Shown piece after piece: positions 18,166 to 27,941 of a stretch of 64,000 nt of DNA. The notes under the pieces are model-generated. The model saw only the letters and a program-made list of their open reading frames with translations, made no database searches and was not told the origin of the DNA. The position numbers and the translations under genes were made by a program. This DNA is from RPQJ01 sp963696545 (GTDB taxonomy: Bacteria; Pseudomonadota; Gammaproteobacteria; Steroidobacterales; Steroidobacteraceae): contig CAVOKQ010000007.1 of NCBI GenBank assembly GCA_963696545.1, forward strand, positions 186,001 to 250,000. Direction: 5' to 3'. How positions within the stretch are numbered: position 1 is the first letter of the stretch; every line of letters begins with the position of its first letter.

Positions 18166-18609
18166 ATGCCGTTCTTCCACGACCAGGGCCGCGAGTCGCT
18201 CCGCCAGAGTTACCTCGACGCGTGGCGCAAGCACCGCCAGTCGCTGCCGATGGAGCCGCTCGAGCACCAGCTGGCCACGGTCGTCGAGCAGCACCCGGAG
18301 TACCAGGCGTTCATCGAGGGCGATCCGCAGGCCATCAACCGCGACTTCACGCCCGAGGGCGGCCAGTCGAACCCGTTCCTGCACATGGGCCTGCACCTCG
18401 CGATCCGCGAGCAGGTGGCGACGAACCGGCCGACGGGCATCGCAGCGATACATACGGATCTTTGCCGTCGCATCGGTGACGTACACGAGGCGGAGCACCG
18501 GATGCTCGAGCGACTGGCGGAGGCGTTATGGCAGAGCCAGCGATCCGGGCTGCCACCCGACGAGGCGGCGTACCTCGATTCACTGCGACAGCTGGGCGGG
18601 AAGCGTTAG
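18166..18609 (+). CDS. DUF1841 family protein
   Basis: Small cytosolic protein of 147 residues in the DUF1841 family, of unknown function. It is mostly helical and charged, without membrane segments. The conserved centre reads NPFLHMGLHLAIREQ and then a HxAEHRMLE-like helix. It begins three bases after nth and is probably the last gene of the rnf operon. Its TAG overlaps the stop of the convergent sulfotransferase gene on the other strand. Confidence 0.85.
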   Translation: MPFFHDQGRESLRQSYLDAWRKHRQSLPMEPLEHQLATVVEQHPEYQAFIEGDPQAINRDFTPEGGQSNPFLHMGLHLAIREQVATNRPTGIAAIHTDLCRRIGDVHEAEHRMLERLAEALWQSQRSGLPPDEAAYLDSLRQLGGKR

Positions 18610-19445
18610 CGCCCCCAGCCCATCGGCCGCCCGAGCAGCGCCTCGAGCCGCCGGTTGTGCGGCTCGAAGTGCGCCCGCAACTTCTCGGCCGTGGCCTCCG
18701 TCATCGGTGGATAGCGGCGCGTATTGCGCGGCTCGAGATCCACACGCGTCGCGGCCGGCAGCCCGAGCACCGCAAGCGTCCCGTTGAGGCCGGCGAGCGG
18801 ATCCTTCACCAGGTCCTCGAACCTGACGATGTGGAATCGTTCGCGCGGATACAACGCGAACCAGCGCTCGAGCTGCTCGGCGTACCGGCCACGGGCCAGA
18901 TAGCTGTAATGCTGGTGTTGCGAACTGCGGGCGAGCAAGCCGTCCGCGAGTGCCGCCTCCGCTGCCGCGATGCGCGAGGGCTCGGCCGCGATCGCATCCT
19001 CGAACTCGAGCTCTTCGCGGCCCTTGGCACGCTCGTGCCAGTAGTGCGAATACGCGCGTCGCACGGGATCGCGCATGAGTACGATCAACCGTGCGTCCGG
19101 CAGCAGCTTGTGCAGCCGCCGTGGCACCGCCGGGTGGAACAGGTAGTACGGGCTCGCATCGAGATTGAGCCCGGCCTCGCCCACGCGGCCGAAGTGCGCG
19201 CGATACCACGCGTCGCCGCGGTCGTAGTTCAGGTCGAAGTAATGGACTTCCTTCCTGAGCGGCGGGATCACTCCCGTATGCTGGACCAGGTAGCCGTGCA
19301 GCGAAGTCGTGCCGCACTTCTGCGCGCCGAGGATGACCGCGTCCGGCAGCGCGCGCGCCTGTCCCATGCGCATGCGCAGTTCCAGGCGCCGACCCGCCTC
19401 GAGCAGGCCAAGCAGCCGCAGCGCACGGGTCATCCCCTTGTTCAT
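18606..19445 (-). CDS. sulfotransferase domain protein
   Basis: Probable PAPS-dependent sulfotransferase of 279 residues. The 5'-phosphosulfate loop is GAQKCGTTS (40-48), and the 3'-phosphate binding segment is around MRDPVRRAYSHYWHE. The sequence KEVHYFDLNYDRG and the late YAEQLERWFALYPRERFHIVRFEDL are typical of heparan-sulfate/Stf-type enzymes. The acceptor cannot be told; a carbohydrate or lipid is usual. It lies 16 bases after lpdA on the same strand and may be read through from the pdh operon. No PAPS-synthesis genes are nearby. Confidence 0.85.
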   Translation of the reverse strand: MNKGMTRALRLLGLLEAGRRLELRMRMGQARALPDAVILGAQKCGTTSLHGYLVQHTGVIPPLRKEVHYFDLNYDRGDAWYRAHFGRVGEAGLNLDASPYYLFHPAVPRRLHKLLPDARLIVLMRDPVRRAYSHYWHERAKGREELEFEDAIAAEPSRIAAAEAALADGLLARSSQHQHYSYLARGRYAEQLERWFALYPRERFHIVRFEDLVKDPLAGLNGTLAVLGLPAATRVDLEPRNTRRYPPMTEATAEKLRAHFEPHNRRLEALLGRPMGWGR

Positions 19446-19461
19446 GGCTGCGGCGCCAGGC

Positions 19462-21306
19462 TCAACGTGGAGCGTGCGCCTTCTTGCGCGGCAGGTAGAG
19501 GTCCGTCAGCGTTCCCTCGAAGGCCTCGGCCGCCATCGCGACCGTCTCGGACAGCGTCGGGTGAGCGTGGATCGTGAGCCCGATGTCCGCCGCATCGGCG
19601 CCCATCTCGATCGCGAGTCCGACCTCGGCGATCAGGTCGCCCGCGTTCGTGCCGACGATGCCGCCGCCGACGACGCGATGCGTCTGCGGATCGAACAGCA
19701 ATTTGGTGAACCCCTCGTCCCGGCCCAGCGCGAGCGAGCGGCCGCTCGCCGCCCACGGAAACACCGCCTTCTCGTATGCAATTCCCTTCGCCTTCGCATC
19801 GGTCTCGGTCAGCCCGACCCAGGCGATCTCCGGGTCCGTGTACGCGACCGACGGGATCACTGTCGCGTCGAAGTGACTCTTGAGCCCGGCCGCCGCTTCG
19901 GCAGCAACCTTGCCCTCGTGCGTCGCCTTGTGGGCAAGCATCGGCTGCCCGACGACGTCGCCGATCGCAAAGATGTGCGGCACGCTGGTGCGCATCTGGC
20001 GATCAACCGCGACATAGCCGCGCTCGTCGACCGCGACGCCCGCCGCTTCCGCGCCAATCAGCGTGCCGTTCGGCTTGCGGCCCACGGCCACCAGCACCTT
20101 GCCGTAGACCTGCGGCTCCGGAGCGCCCTTGCCCTCGAACGTCACGCGCAGGCCATCCGGCGTCGCCTCGACCGACCGCGCCTTCGTGCCGAGCAGGATG
20201 CGCTCGTAGCGGCTCACGATGCGCTTCTCGAGTGGCTTGACGAGATCGCGGTCGCAGCCGGGCATCAACCCATCCGTGAGTTCGACGACGCTGACCTTGA
20301 CGCCGAGCGCCGCATACACGGTCGCCATCTCGAGACCGATGATGCCGCCGCCGATCACGAGCAGGCTCGGCGGCAGGTCGAGTTCGAGCGCACCCGTTGA
20401 ATCGATCACGCGCGGGTCGTCCGGCAGGCCGGGCAGCCGCACCGACTCGGACCCGACCGCGATGACACACTGCTGGAAGCTCACGACCTGTCCGGCACCG
20501 CCATCGTCCAGCTTGAACTCGTGCGGCGATGCAAAGGCCGCGGTGCCGTGCACGACGGTCACCTTGCGCTGCCGCGCCAGGTTCTTCAATCCACCAGTGA
20601 GGCGGCCGACGACCGAGTCCTTCCATTCGCGCAGCTTGCCCGCGTCGATCTGCGGCGCCCCGAAACGGATGCCGTGTTCCGCCATCGCATGCGCGTCCTC
20701 GATGACGCGCGCAGCGTGCAGCAGTGCCTTGGAGGGGATGCAGCCGACGTTCAGGCAGACGCCGCCGAGTGTCGGCGATCGTTCGATGAGCGCCACGCGC
20801 AGGCCGAGGTCCGCCGCGCGGAATGCGGCGGTGTAGCCGCCGGGCCCGGCACCGAGCACGACCAGGTCGAAATCGTAAGCATGCGGGCCGGCGCGTTCCC
20901 CGGGGCTCGCGGTCGCGCCCGCAACTCCGACCGCATCGGCCGACTGCGCGGACTGGCCCGCCACGGCGTCAGGCATCGGCTGCAGCGGCACAGTGTCGAG
21001 GTAGGGCTCGCCGCCATAGGGTTCCGGCGTCCGCAGCACGGCGCGCGGCTGCGTCTGGTCGTTCGCACCCTGCGCACCCTTGAGCACGATCACCGGCGAA
21101 CCGGGGCTCACCTTGTCGCCCGCCTTCACCGCGACGCTCTCGACAATGCCCGCCGCCGTGGACGGCACGTCCATCGTCGCCTTGTCGCTCTCGAGCGTGA
21201 CCAGCGGCGTCTCGACCTGCACCACGTCGCCTGGCTTTACCAGCACGTCGATGACCGCGACGTCCTTGAAGCCGCCGAGATCCGGAACCGTCACCGTCAA
21301 CTTCAT
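19462..21306 (-). CDS. lpdA: dihydrolipoyl dehydrogenase (E3) with N-terminal lipoyl domain
   Basis: FAD enzyme that reoxidises the lipoyl groups of pyruvate dehydrogenase. At 614 residues it is longer than classical E3 (about 475) because residues 1-80 form a lipoyl domain with lipoyl Lys in ESDKAT (K42), followed by an Ala/Pro/Gln linker. The E3 core shows GAGPGGYTAAFRAADLG, the redox disulfide CLNVGC, a second Rossmann GGGIIGLEMA, and the catalytic His-Glu in HAHPTLSE. Its start overlaps the aceF stop (ATGA), so aceE-aceF-lpdA is one operon. Confidence 0.96.
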   Translation of the reverse strand: MKLTVTVPDLGGFKDVAVIDVLVKPGDVVQVETPLVTLESDKATMDVPSTAAGIVESVAVKAGDKVSPGSPVIVLKGAQGANDQTQPRAVLRTPEPYGGEPYLDTVPLQPMPDAVAGQSAQSADAVGVAGATASPGERAGPHAYDFDLVVLGAGPGGYTAAFRAADLGLRVALIERSPTLGGVCLNVGCIPSKALLHAARVIEDAHAMAEHGIRFGAPQIDAGKLREWKDSVVGRLTGGLKNLARQRKVTVVHGTAAFASPHEFKLDDGGAGQVVSFQQCVIAVGSESVRLPGLPDDPRVIDSTGALELDLPPSLLVIGGGIIGLEMATVYAALGVKVSVVELTDGLMPGCDRDLVKPLEKRIVSRYERILLGTKARSVEATPDGLRVTFEGKGAPEPQVYGKVLVAVGRKPNGTLIGAEAAGVAVDERGYVAVDRQMRTSVPHIFAIGDVVGQPMLAHKATHEGKVAAEAAAGLKSHFDATVIPSVAYTDPEIAWVGLTETDAKAKGIAYEKAVFPWAASGRSLALGRDEGFTKLLFDPQTHRVVGGGIVGTNAGDLIAEVGLAIEMGADAADIGLTIHAHPTLSETVAMAAEAFEGTLTDLYLPRKKAHAPR

Positions 21307-22619
21307 GGAATCGCCCGCAGCAGTCCCTGCACGTCCGCCAGCGCCCTGGCAAGGAAAGTCGTGAATCGCGCCGCGTCCGCTCCGTCGATGACGCGGTGGT
21401 CGTAGGACAGCGACAGCGGCAGCATCAGGCGCGGCACGAACGACCCATTCACGAACACCGCGCGCTCAGCGGCACGCGAGACGCCGAGAATTGCGACTTC
21501 CGGCGCATTGATGATCGGCGTGAACGCGGTGCCGCCGATTCCACCCAGGCTCGAGATCGTGAAGCACCCGCCCTGCATTTGCGCAGCGGCCAGCTTGCCG
21601 GCGCGGGCTGCTTCGCTGAGCGCGCCGAGTTCACGCGCGAGTTCGAACACGTCCTTGCGATCCGCGTCGCGCACGACCGGCACCACGAGGCCGCCCGGCG
21701 TATCGGCAGCGAAACCCATGTGGACGTACTTCTTGAAGACCATCTCACCGGCCGCCGCGTCCAGCGAGGCGCCGAAGTGCGGAAACGCCTGCAGCGCCTG
21801 CGCGCAGGCGCGCATTATGAAAGCCAGCGGAGTGAGCTTGATGCCGCGCTTCGTGGCCTCGCTCTTCAACCGCGCGCGCGTCGCTTCCATCTCGGTGATG
21901 TCCGCTTCGTCGAACTGCGTGACGTGCGGAATGTTGACCCAGCTCGCGTGCAACCGGGGACCTGCGATCTTCTGGATCCGCGACAGCGGCTTGCGCTCGA
22001 TCGGGCCGAATGCCGCGAAATCGACCTCGGGCACCTTCGGCAGGCTCGCGCCGCCTGCGCCCGGTTCAGTGAGCAGGCGCTTCACGTGCGACTTGACGTC
22101 CTGCTCGGTGATCCGGCCCTTGGTTCCGGTGCCTGCGACCGTGGCGAGATCAACGCCCAGTTCACGAGCGAACCTGCGGATCGACGGGCTCGCGTGCGAT
22201 CGCGAGAATCCGGGGATGTCGATTCGCGCGGCGCCACTCACAGCAGGCGCGACGGCATTGGATGCTGCCACCGCAGGCCCAGACGCCTGCCGGGCAGGTG
22301 GCGCCTTCACCGCAACAACAGGCGCGGCCGACGGTGCCGTGGCAGCCGCTGCAGGTGCTGCAGTCTCGACCGCCGCACCCTCGGCCTCGACGACCGCAAT
22401 CACGTCGCCCTGCGATACGCGCCCGCCCTTGCGCACCTTCAGCTGCCGCACGACGCCCGCTGCGGTGGACGGCACGTCCATCGTGGCCTTTTCGGTCTCG
22501 AGCGTGATCAGCGTCCCGTCGACCGCAACCGCGTCGCCCTCGCGCACCACGACGTCGATGATCTCGACGTCCTTGTAGTCGCCGATGTCCGGGACCCGGA
22601 CTTCGATGAACTGTGCCAC
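21303..22619 (-). CDS. aceF: pyruvate dehydrogenase E2, dihydrolipoyl acetyltransferase
   Basis: Core of the pyruvate dehydrogenase complex, 438 residues. A single lipoyl domain (K44 in ETEKAT) is followed by an Ala/Pro linker, a peripheral-subunit-binding domain (SIRRFARELGVDL, about residues 147-180) and the catalytic acetyltransferase domain ending in DHRVIDGADAARF. E. coli AceF has three lipoyl domains; here there is one on E2 and one on E3. The start is GTG at 22619, ten bases after the aceE stop; no ATG gives the conserved AQFIEVRVPDIG beginning. Confidence 0.96.
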   Translation of the reverse strand: MAQFIEVRVPDIGDYKDVEIIDVVVREGDAVAVDGTLITLETEKATMDVPSTAAGVVRQLKVRKGGRVSQGDVIAVVEAEGAAVETAAPAAAATAPSAAPVVAVKAPPARQASGPAVAASNAVAPAVSGAARIDIPGFSRSHASPSIRRFARELGVDLATVAGTGTKGRITEQDVKSHVKRLLTEPGAGGASLPKVPEVDFAAFGPIERKPLSRIQKIAGPRLHASWVNIPHVTQFDEADITEMEATRARLKSEATKRGIKLTPLAFIMRACAQALQAFPHFGASLDAAAGEMVFKKYVHMGFAADTPGGLVVPVVRDADRKDVFELARELGALSEAARAGKLAAAQMQGGCFTISSLGGIGGTAFTPIINAPEVAILGVSRAAERAVFVNGSFVPRLMLPLSLSYDHRVIDGADAARFTTFLARALADVQGLLRAIP

Positions 22620-22629
22620 GGCGGCTTGC

Positions 22630-25293
22630 CTACACCGTCACCGGGTTCGGCTTCTCGGGGTCGATGCCGAACCGCTGAATCGCAGCCTTCACCGTGGCGA
22701 CGTCGAGCTTGCCCTCGTCCGCGAGCGCCTTCAGCGCGGCGACCACGATGTAACGGTGGTCGACCTCGAAGAACCCGCGCAACGCAGCACGTGAATCACT
22801 GCGACCGTATCCGTCCGTGCCGAGCACGTGGAAGCGGCCGGGTACCCATTGCCGGATCTGGTCCGGAACCGTGCGCATGTAGTCCGTTGCCGCGACGAAA
22901 GGCCCATGGTGCGTGGCGAGGCAGTGACGCACGTACGGCTGCCGCTGCGGCTGGTCCGGGTGCAGCAGGTTCCAGCGCTCGACGTCGAGCGCCTCGCGCC
23001 TGAGCTCCGAGAAGCTGGTGACGCTGAACACGTCTGCCGGAACGCCGAACTCTTTCTCGAGCACTTCGGCGGCGGCAAGCGCTTCGCGCAGGATCGTGCC
23101 GGAGCCGAGCAGGTTCACGCGCACCTTGCCGCGCCCCCCGATGTGCAGCAGGTACATCCCCTTCAGGATCCCCGCTTCCACGCCCTTCGGCATCGCCGGG
23201 TGCGTGTAGTTCTCGTTCATGCAGGTGACGTAATAGAACACGTTCTCCTGCTCCGCGTACATGCGGCGCAGCCCGTCCTGCACGATCACCGCGAGCTCGT
23301 ACGCGTAGGTCGGGTCGTAGGAGACGCAGTTCGGGATCGTGGTCGACACGAGGTGGCTGTGACCGTCCTGGTGCTGCAGGCCCTCGCCCGCAAGCGTCGT
23401 GCGCCCGGCGGTACCGCCGATCAGGAAGCCACGCGACTGCATGTCGCCGGCTGCCCACGCGAAGTCGCCGACGCGCTGGAAGCCGAACATCGAATAGTAG
23501 ATGTAGAACGGCACCATCGCGACGCCGTGGTTCGCGTACGACGTGCCCGCAGCGATCCAGCTGCACATCGCGCCGCCCTCGTTGATGCCCTCCTCGAGGA
23601 TCTGGCCCTTCTTGTCCTCGCGGTAATACAGCAGCTGGTCCGCGTCCTGCGGCGTATAGAGCTGGCCCATCGAGGAATAGATGCCGATCTGCCGGAACAT
23701 GCCTTCCATGCCGAACGTGCGCGCCTCGTCCGGCACGATCGGCACGATGTGCTGCCCGATGCCCTTGTCCTTGACCAGGATCGACAGGATGCGAACCAGC
23801 GCCATCGTCGTCGAGATCTCGCGCTCGCCGGAGGACTCGAGCAGGGGCGCAAAGGCCTCGAGCCCCGGCACCTGCAGCTTTGGCGCGCGGGTGCGGCGCT
23901 GCGGCAGGAATCCGCCAAGCGCACGGCGGCGCTCGTGCAGGTACTCGAGTTCCTCACTGCCCTCGGCCGGCCGGTAGTACGGCACGTTCGCGATGTCGGC
24001 ATCCGACACCGGGATGTTGAAACGGTCGCGGAATTCCTTCAGCGCCTCGTCGTCGAGCTTCTTCTGCTGGTGGGTGATGTTCTGGCCTTCGCCGGCACGG
24101 CCCATGCCGTAGCCCTTAACGGTCTTCGCGAGGATGACCGTCGGCTGGCCCTTGTGCGCCACCGCCGCGGCGTAGGCGCTGTGGACCTTGCGCGCGTCGT
24201 GTCCACCGCGATTCAGCCGCCAGATGTCGTCGTCCGACATGTTGGCGACCATTTCCTTCAGTTCGGGATACTTGCCGAAGAAATGCTCGCGCGTGTAGGC
24301 ACCGCCCTTGGCCTTGAAATTCTGGTACTCGCCGTCGACGCACTCCATCATCAGCCGCCGCAGCAATCCGTGCGTGTCGCGTGCGAGCAGCGGATCCCAG
24401 CGCGAGCCCCAGATCACCTTGATCACGTTCCAGCCGGCGCCGAGGAACGCAGCCTCGAGCTCCTGGATGATCTTGCCGTTGCCACGCACCGGCCCGTCGA
24501 GCCGCTGCAGGTTGCAGTTGATGACGAACACCAGGTTGTCGAGCTTCTCGCGTACCGGCATCGTGATCGCGCCGAGCGACTCGGGCTCGTCCATCTCGCC
24601 ATCACCGAGGAACGCCCAGACCTTGCGGTCGCTCTGCGGCACGATGCCGCGATGCTCGAGGTAGCGCTGGAAGCGCGCCTGGTAGATCGCCATCATCGGC
24701 CCCAGGCCCATCGACACCGTCGGGAACTGCCAGAAGTCCGGCATCAGCCACGGGTGCGGGTAAGACGACAGCCCACCGCCGCCGACTTCCTCGCGGAAGC
24801 GACGCAACTGGTCCTCGGTCAGGCGGCCCTCGAGATACGCGCGTGCGTAGATGCCGGGCGACGAATGGCCCTGCACGAACACCATGTCGCCCGCGTGTTC
24901 GTCATCGGGCGCGCGCCAGAAGTGGTTGAACCCGACTTCATACAGCGTGGCGGCCGATGCGTACGTCGAGATGTGGCCACCGTATTCGGAACTCTGCCGA
25001 TTGGCCTGCACGACCATCGCCATCGCGTTCCAGCGGATATAGGCCTCGATCCGCCGCTCGAGCGCGCGGTCGCCCGGATACTCCGTTTCCTGCGACGTCG
25101 CAATCGTGTTGACATATGCGGTGTTCGGCCGGAACGGCAGGTACGCACCCGAGCGGCGCGTGTAGTCGATGACGCGCTCGAGCAGATAGTGAGCGCGCTC
25201 GGACCCGTGGACCCGCAGCACCGAGTCGATGGACTCGAGCCACTCGCGCGTCTCGGCGGGATCGGAGTCTTCGATCTTCGAGGCTTCGAACAT
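22630..25293 (-). CDS. aceE: pyruvate dehydrogenase E1, homodimeric type
   Basis: Thiamine-diphosphate enzyme decarboxylating pyruvate. The ATG at 25293 gives 887 residues, identical in length to E. coli AceE. Recognisable parts are the ThDP GDGEMDEPES motif with NCNLQRLDGPVRGN, the PTVILAKTVKGYGMG segment, and the C-terminal LGTDGYGRSDSR. Upstream in-frame codons to 25377 lie in the divergent promoter region shared with the aminopeptidase gene and are not family-like. First gene of the pdh operon. Confidence 0.97.
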   Translation of the reverse strand: MFEASKIEDSDPAETREWLESIDSVLRVHGSERAHYLLERVIDYTRRSGAYLPFRPNTAYVNTIATSQETEYPGDRALERRIEAYIRWNAMAMVVQANRQSSEYGGHISTYASAATLYEVGFNHFWRAPDDEHAGDMVFVQGHSSPGIYARAYLEGRLTEDQLRRFREEVGGGGLSSYPHPWLMPDFWQFPTVSMGLGPMMAIYQARFQRYLEHRGIVPQSDRKVWAFLGDGEMDEPESLGAITMPVREKLDNLVFVINCNLQRLDGPVRGNGKIIQELEAAFLGAGWNVIKVIWGSRWDPLLARDTHGLLRRLMMECVDGEYQNFKAKGGAYTREHFFGKYPELKEMVANMSDDDIWRLNRGGHDARKVHSAYAAAVAHKGQPTVILAKTVKGYGMGRAGEGQNITHQQKKLDDEALKEFRDRFNIPVSDADIANVPYYRPAEGSEELEYLHERRRALGGFLPQRRTRAPKLQVPGLEAFAPLLESSGEREISTTMALVRILSILVKDKGIGQHIVPIVPDEARTFGMEGMFRQIGIYSSMGQLYTPQDADQLLYYREDKKGQILEEGINEGGAMCSWIAAGTSYANHGVAMVPFYIYYSMFGFQRVGDFAWAAGDMQSRGFLIGGTAGRTTLAGEGLQHQDGHSHLVSTTIPNCVSYDPTYAYELAVIVQDGLRRMYAEQENVFYYVTCMNENYTHPAMPKGVEAGILKGMYLLHIGGRGKVRVNLLGSGTILREALAAAEVLEKEFGVPADVFSVTSFSELRREALDVERWNLLHPDQPQRQPYVRHCLATHHGPFVAATDYMRTVPDQIRQWVPGRFHVLGTDGYGRSDSRAALRGFFEVDHRYIVVAALKALADEGKLDVATVKAAIQRFGIDPEKPNPVTV

Positions 25294-25335
25294 GGTGCGC
25301 CCGCGGTAATGATTTGCGCGGCACGCCCTGCTAGC

Positions 25336-26907
25336 ATGCCGACGCGCAATGATCAGCGCTGGTCCCCGCAGGGTCAAGGCAACGACGTGTCACGGCTGCT
25401 TCCTCCAGAATCCAGGGTCGAGGTCCGCGGCCGGAGCGGCACAGCTTCCGACTCGAGTCACTCGCGCGCCGACGGCGTCATCCTCGTGCTCGACGCCGCC
25501 GACCCCGAGCGCGCCCTTGCCGGCGTTCCGTACGCAGGCCAGTGGCAGAAGCTCTACCGGGCCGCAAAGCGGGAGTCGCCGCTGCCGCTGCTGACGACCC
25601 GGCTTTCCAACGCCAGACAGACGCTGGCTGCGGTTGCCCTCGCCAAGGCGGGCCGCAGCGGTTTCGAACGCCTGGAGATCGCCCGGAAGCTGGTCCGGGA
25701 AGTGCTGAAGCCGGGCGTGGCACGACTGCACTGCCACGTTGAAGGTTTCCCGGAGAGCGAGGCCGCCGCCTGGCGGGAAGCCTTGGTCAGTGCCGCGCTG
25801 GCAGCGGCTGCCCCGATGCCGCAGCGCAAGTCGAAGGCGACGCCGCCGTGCGACCTGCGCAGTGTCGACGTATTCGGTGCACGCACCGCCGACTTCGCGG
25901 CGACCATCGCCGGCGCGGCGGGCAACCATCTCGCACGCTGGCTCACGGCGCTGCCACCGAACGAGCTCGACTGCGTAGCCTACCGCCGCACGCTGCAGCA
26001 ACTCGCGCGACGCGAAGGCTGGTCGTTCCGGTTCTATGACGAGCGCGCGCTCGCGCGGCTAGGGGCAGGCGCGTTCCTCGCAGTCTCACGTGCCAATGCC
26101 CACCGGGGCGCGGGCATCGTCCGGCTCACGTACAAGGGACCGGGCCGGGGTGCGCGCCCCCGCATCGGGCTGGTCGGCAAGGGCATCTGCTTCGACACCG
26201 GCGGGATCAACCTGAAGGCCCACAAGGGCATGTACATGATGCACGGCGACATGCAGGGCAGCGCCGTCGCCGTGGGCACGCTGCTCGCCTGCACGCGCAG
26301 CGCAACACGCGCCGACATCGACTGCTGGGTCGCGCTGACCGAGAACGAGATCGGGCCCCGCGCGTATCGCCCGCAGGACGTCGTGCGCGCCTCGAACGGC
26401 GTCACGATCCAGGTCGTGCATAGCGACGCCGAAGGCCGCATGGTGCTGGCGGACACGCTGTCGCTCGCCTCGCGCGAGAAGCCGGCCCTACTGCTCGATT
26501 TCGCTACGCTGACCGGCGCCTGCGTCAACGCGCTTACTGAGCGCTACAGCGGCGCCTTCACCAATCGGCCGGGCCTGCACGAGCGGCTGCAGCAGGTTGG
26601 CCGGGAGAGCGGCGAGCGCGTCTGGTGCTTCCCGATGGACGAGGATTTCGACACCGACCTCGAAAGCCCGATTGCGGACGTGATGCAGTGCACGCTCGAC
26701 TCGAAGGGCGATCACATCCTCGCGGCCCGGTTCCTGGGCCGGTTCGTCGGCACCGGGGTGCCGTGGGTGCACATCGATCTCGCGGCAGCCGAGCACAAGG
26801 GCGGCCTCGGCCACGTGCCGACCGAGTTCACCGGCTTCGGAGTGCGCTACGCGCTGCACCTGCTCGGCGACGCGACCTTCATGTCGAAGGTCGGCGAGCC
26901 GGCATGA
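25336..26907 (+). CDS. M17 leucyl aminopeptidase family protein
   Basis: Metallopeptidase of the M17 family, 523 residues from the ATG at 25336; a GTG at 25387 would give 506 and is a fair alternative. The N-terminal domain (to about 200) is divergent. The catalytic domain has GLVGKGICFDTGGINLK with the metal-binding Lys and Asp, MMHGDMQGSA, and the NTDAEGR equivalent HSDAEGRMVLAD. All metal ligands seem present, so it should be active. It is transcribed divergently from aceE with only 42 bases between starts, and pyrC begins in its stop (ATGA). Confidence 0.92.
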   Translation: MPTRNDQRWSPQGQGNDVSRLLPPESRVEVRGRSGTASDSSHSRADGVILVLDAADPERALAGVPYAGQWQKLYRAAKRESPLPLLTTRLSNARQTLAAVALAKAGRSGFERLEIARKLVREVLKPGVARLHCHVEGFPESEAAAWREALVSAALAAAAPMPQRKSKATPPCDLRSVDVFGARTADFAATIAGAAGNHLARWLTALPPNELDCVAYRRTLQQLARREGWSFRFYDERALARLGAGAFLAVSRANAHRGAGIVRLTYKGPGRGARPRIGLVGKGICFDTGGINLKAHKGMYMMHGDMQGSAVAVGTLLACTRSATRADIDCWVALTENEIGPRAYRPQDVVRASNGVTIQVVHSDAEGRMVLADTLSLASREKPALLLDFATLTGACVNALTERYSGAFTNRPGLHERLQQVGRESGERVWCFPMDEDFDTDLESPIADVMQCTLDSKGDHILAARFLGRFVGTGVPWVHIDLAAAEHKGGLGHVPTEFTGFGVRYALHLLGDATFMSKVGEPA

Positions 26908-27941
26908 CCACGCTCACGCTGCGCCGGCCCGACGACTGGCACCTGCACCTGCGCGACGGGGCGCACATGGCCGCCGTGCTGCCCTTCACGGCAGCCCGCT
27001 TCGCGCGCGCGCTGGTGATGCCGAACCTCAAGCCGCCGATGACGACCACGCAGGCGCTCGAGGAGTATCGAGCGCGTATCCTCGCGGCGCTGCCGGCAGG
27101 AATGCGATTCGAGCCCGTGATGACCCTCTACCTCACGGACCGCACGCCGCCGGAAGAGATCCGTCGCGCGCGCGACAGCGGCTTCGTGATCGGCGCCAAG
27201 CTCTATCCGGCCGGCGCCACGACGCACTCCGATGCCGGCGTCACGTCGATCGACAACACCTGGGCGACGCTCGAAGCGATGGCCGAGCACGGCCTCGTAC
27301 TGCAGGTGCACGGCGAGGTTACCGATTCCACCGTCGACGTCTTCGATCGCGAGCACGCGTTCATCGACAAGGTGCTGTCGCGCGTCGTCGAGCGCGTGCC
27401 GGGACTCAAGGTCGTGTTCGAGCACATCACGACCGCTGCGGCCGCCGAGTTCGTGAAGTCCGCAAGAAAAGGCATCGCGGCCACGATCACGCCGCAGCAC
27501 CTGCTGATGAACCGCAACGCGATCTTCGAGGGCGGCATCCGCCCGCACAATTACTGCCTGCCGGTGCTGAAGCGCGAGCGTGATCGCGAAGCGCTGGTCG
27601 CCGCGGCCACCAGCGACGATCCGCGGTTCTTCCTCGGCACCGACAGCGCTCCGCACGCGAAGCACACCAAGGAAACGGCCTGCGGATGCGCGGGCATCTT
27701 TTCGGCACATGCCGCGATCGAGCTCTACGCGGAGGCTTTCGAGCGGGCCGGCCAGCTCGACCGGCTCGAGGCGTTCGCGTCGGAGCGCGGCGCGGACTTT
27801 TACGGCGTGCCGCGGAACTCGGAGTACATCACCTTGCGACGCGAGCCCTGGACCGTGCCCGACGCCTATCCGTTCGGCAACGATCGGATCGTGCCGATGC
27901 GCGGCGGCTCGCAGGTCGCGTGGCAACTGGTGGCGGCGTGA
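26904..27941 (+). CDS. pyrC: dihydroorotase, class II
   Basis: Cyclises carbamoyl aspartate to dihydroorotate in pyrimidine synthesis. Length 345 (E. coli 348). The metal-binding HLHLRDG is at about 13-19, the Lys that becomes carboxylated is in GAKLYPAGATT, the His ligands are in LQVHGEVT and FEHITT, and the catalytic Asp is in GTDSAPH. Start ATG overlaps the aminopeptidase stop; rnt starts inside the pyrC stop (GTGA), making a coupled three-gene operon. Confidence 0.97.
   Translation: MTTLTLRRPDDWHLHLRDGAHMAAVLPFTAARFARALVMPNLKPPMTTTQALEEYRARILAALPAGMRFEPVMTLYLTDRTPPEEIRRARDSGFVIGAKLYPAGATTHSDAGVTSIDNTWATLEAMAEHGLVLQVHGEVTDSTVDVFDREHAFIDKVLSRVVERVPGLKVVFEHITTAAAAEFVKSARKGIAATITPQHLLMNRNAIFEGGIRPHNYCLPVLKRERDREALVAAATSDDPRFFLGTDSAPHAKHTKETACGCAGIFSAHAAIELYAEAFERAGQLDRLEAFASERGADFYGVPRNSEYITLRREPWTVPDAYPFGNDRIVPMRGGSQVAWQLVAA

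Noticed and set aside
22828..25335. Very long open frame on the plus strand opposite aceE, continuous with the aminopeptidase gene
   Set aside because: It is antisense to the well-conserved aceE, has Arg/His-rich low-complexity content typical of GC-rich shadow frames, and the aminopeptidase homology starts only near 25336.
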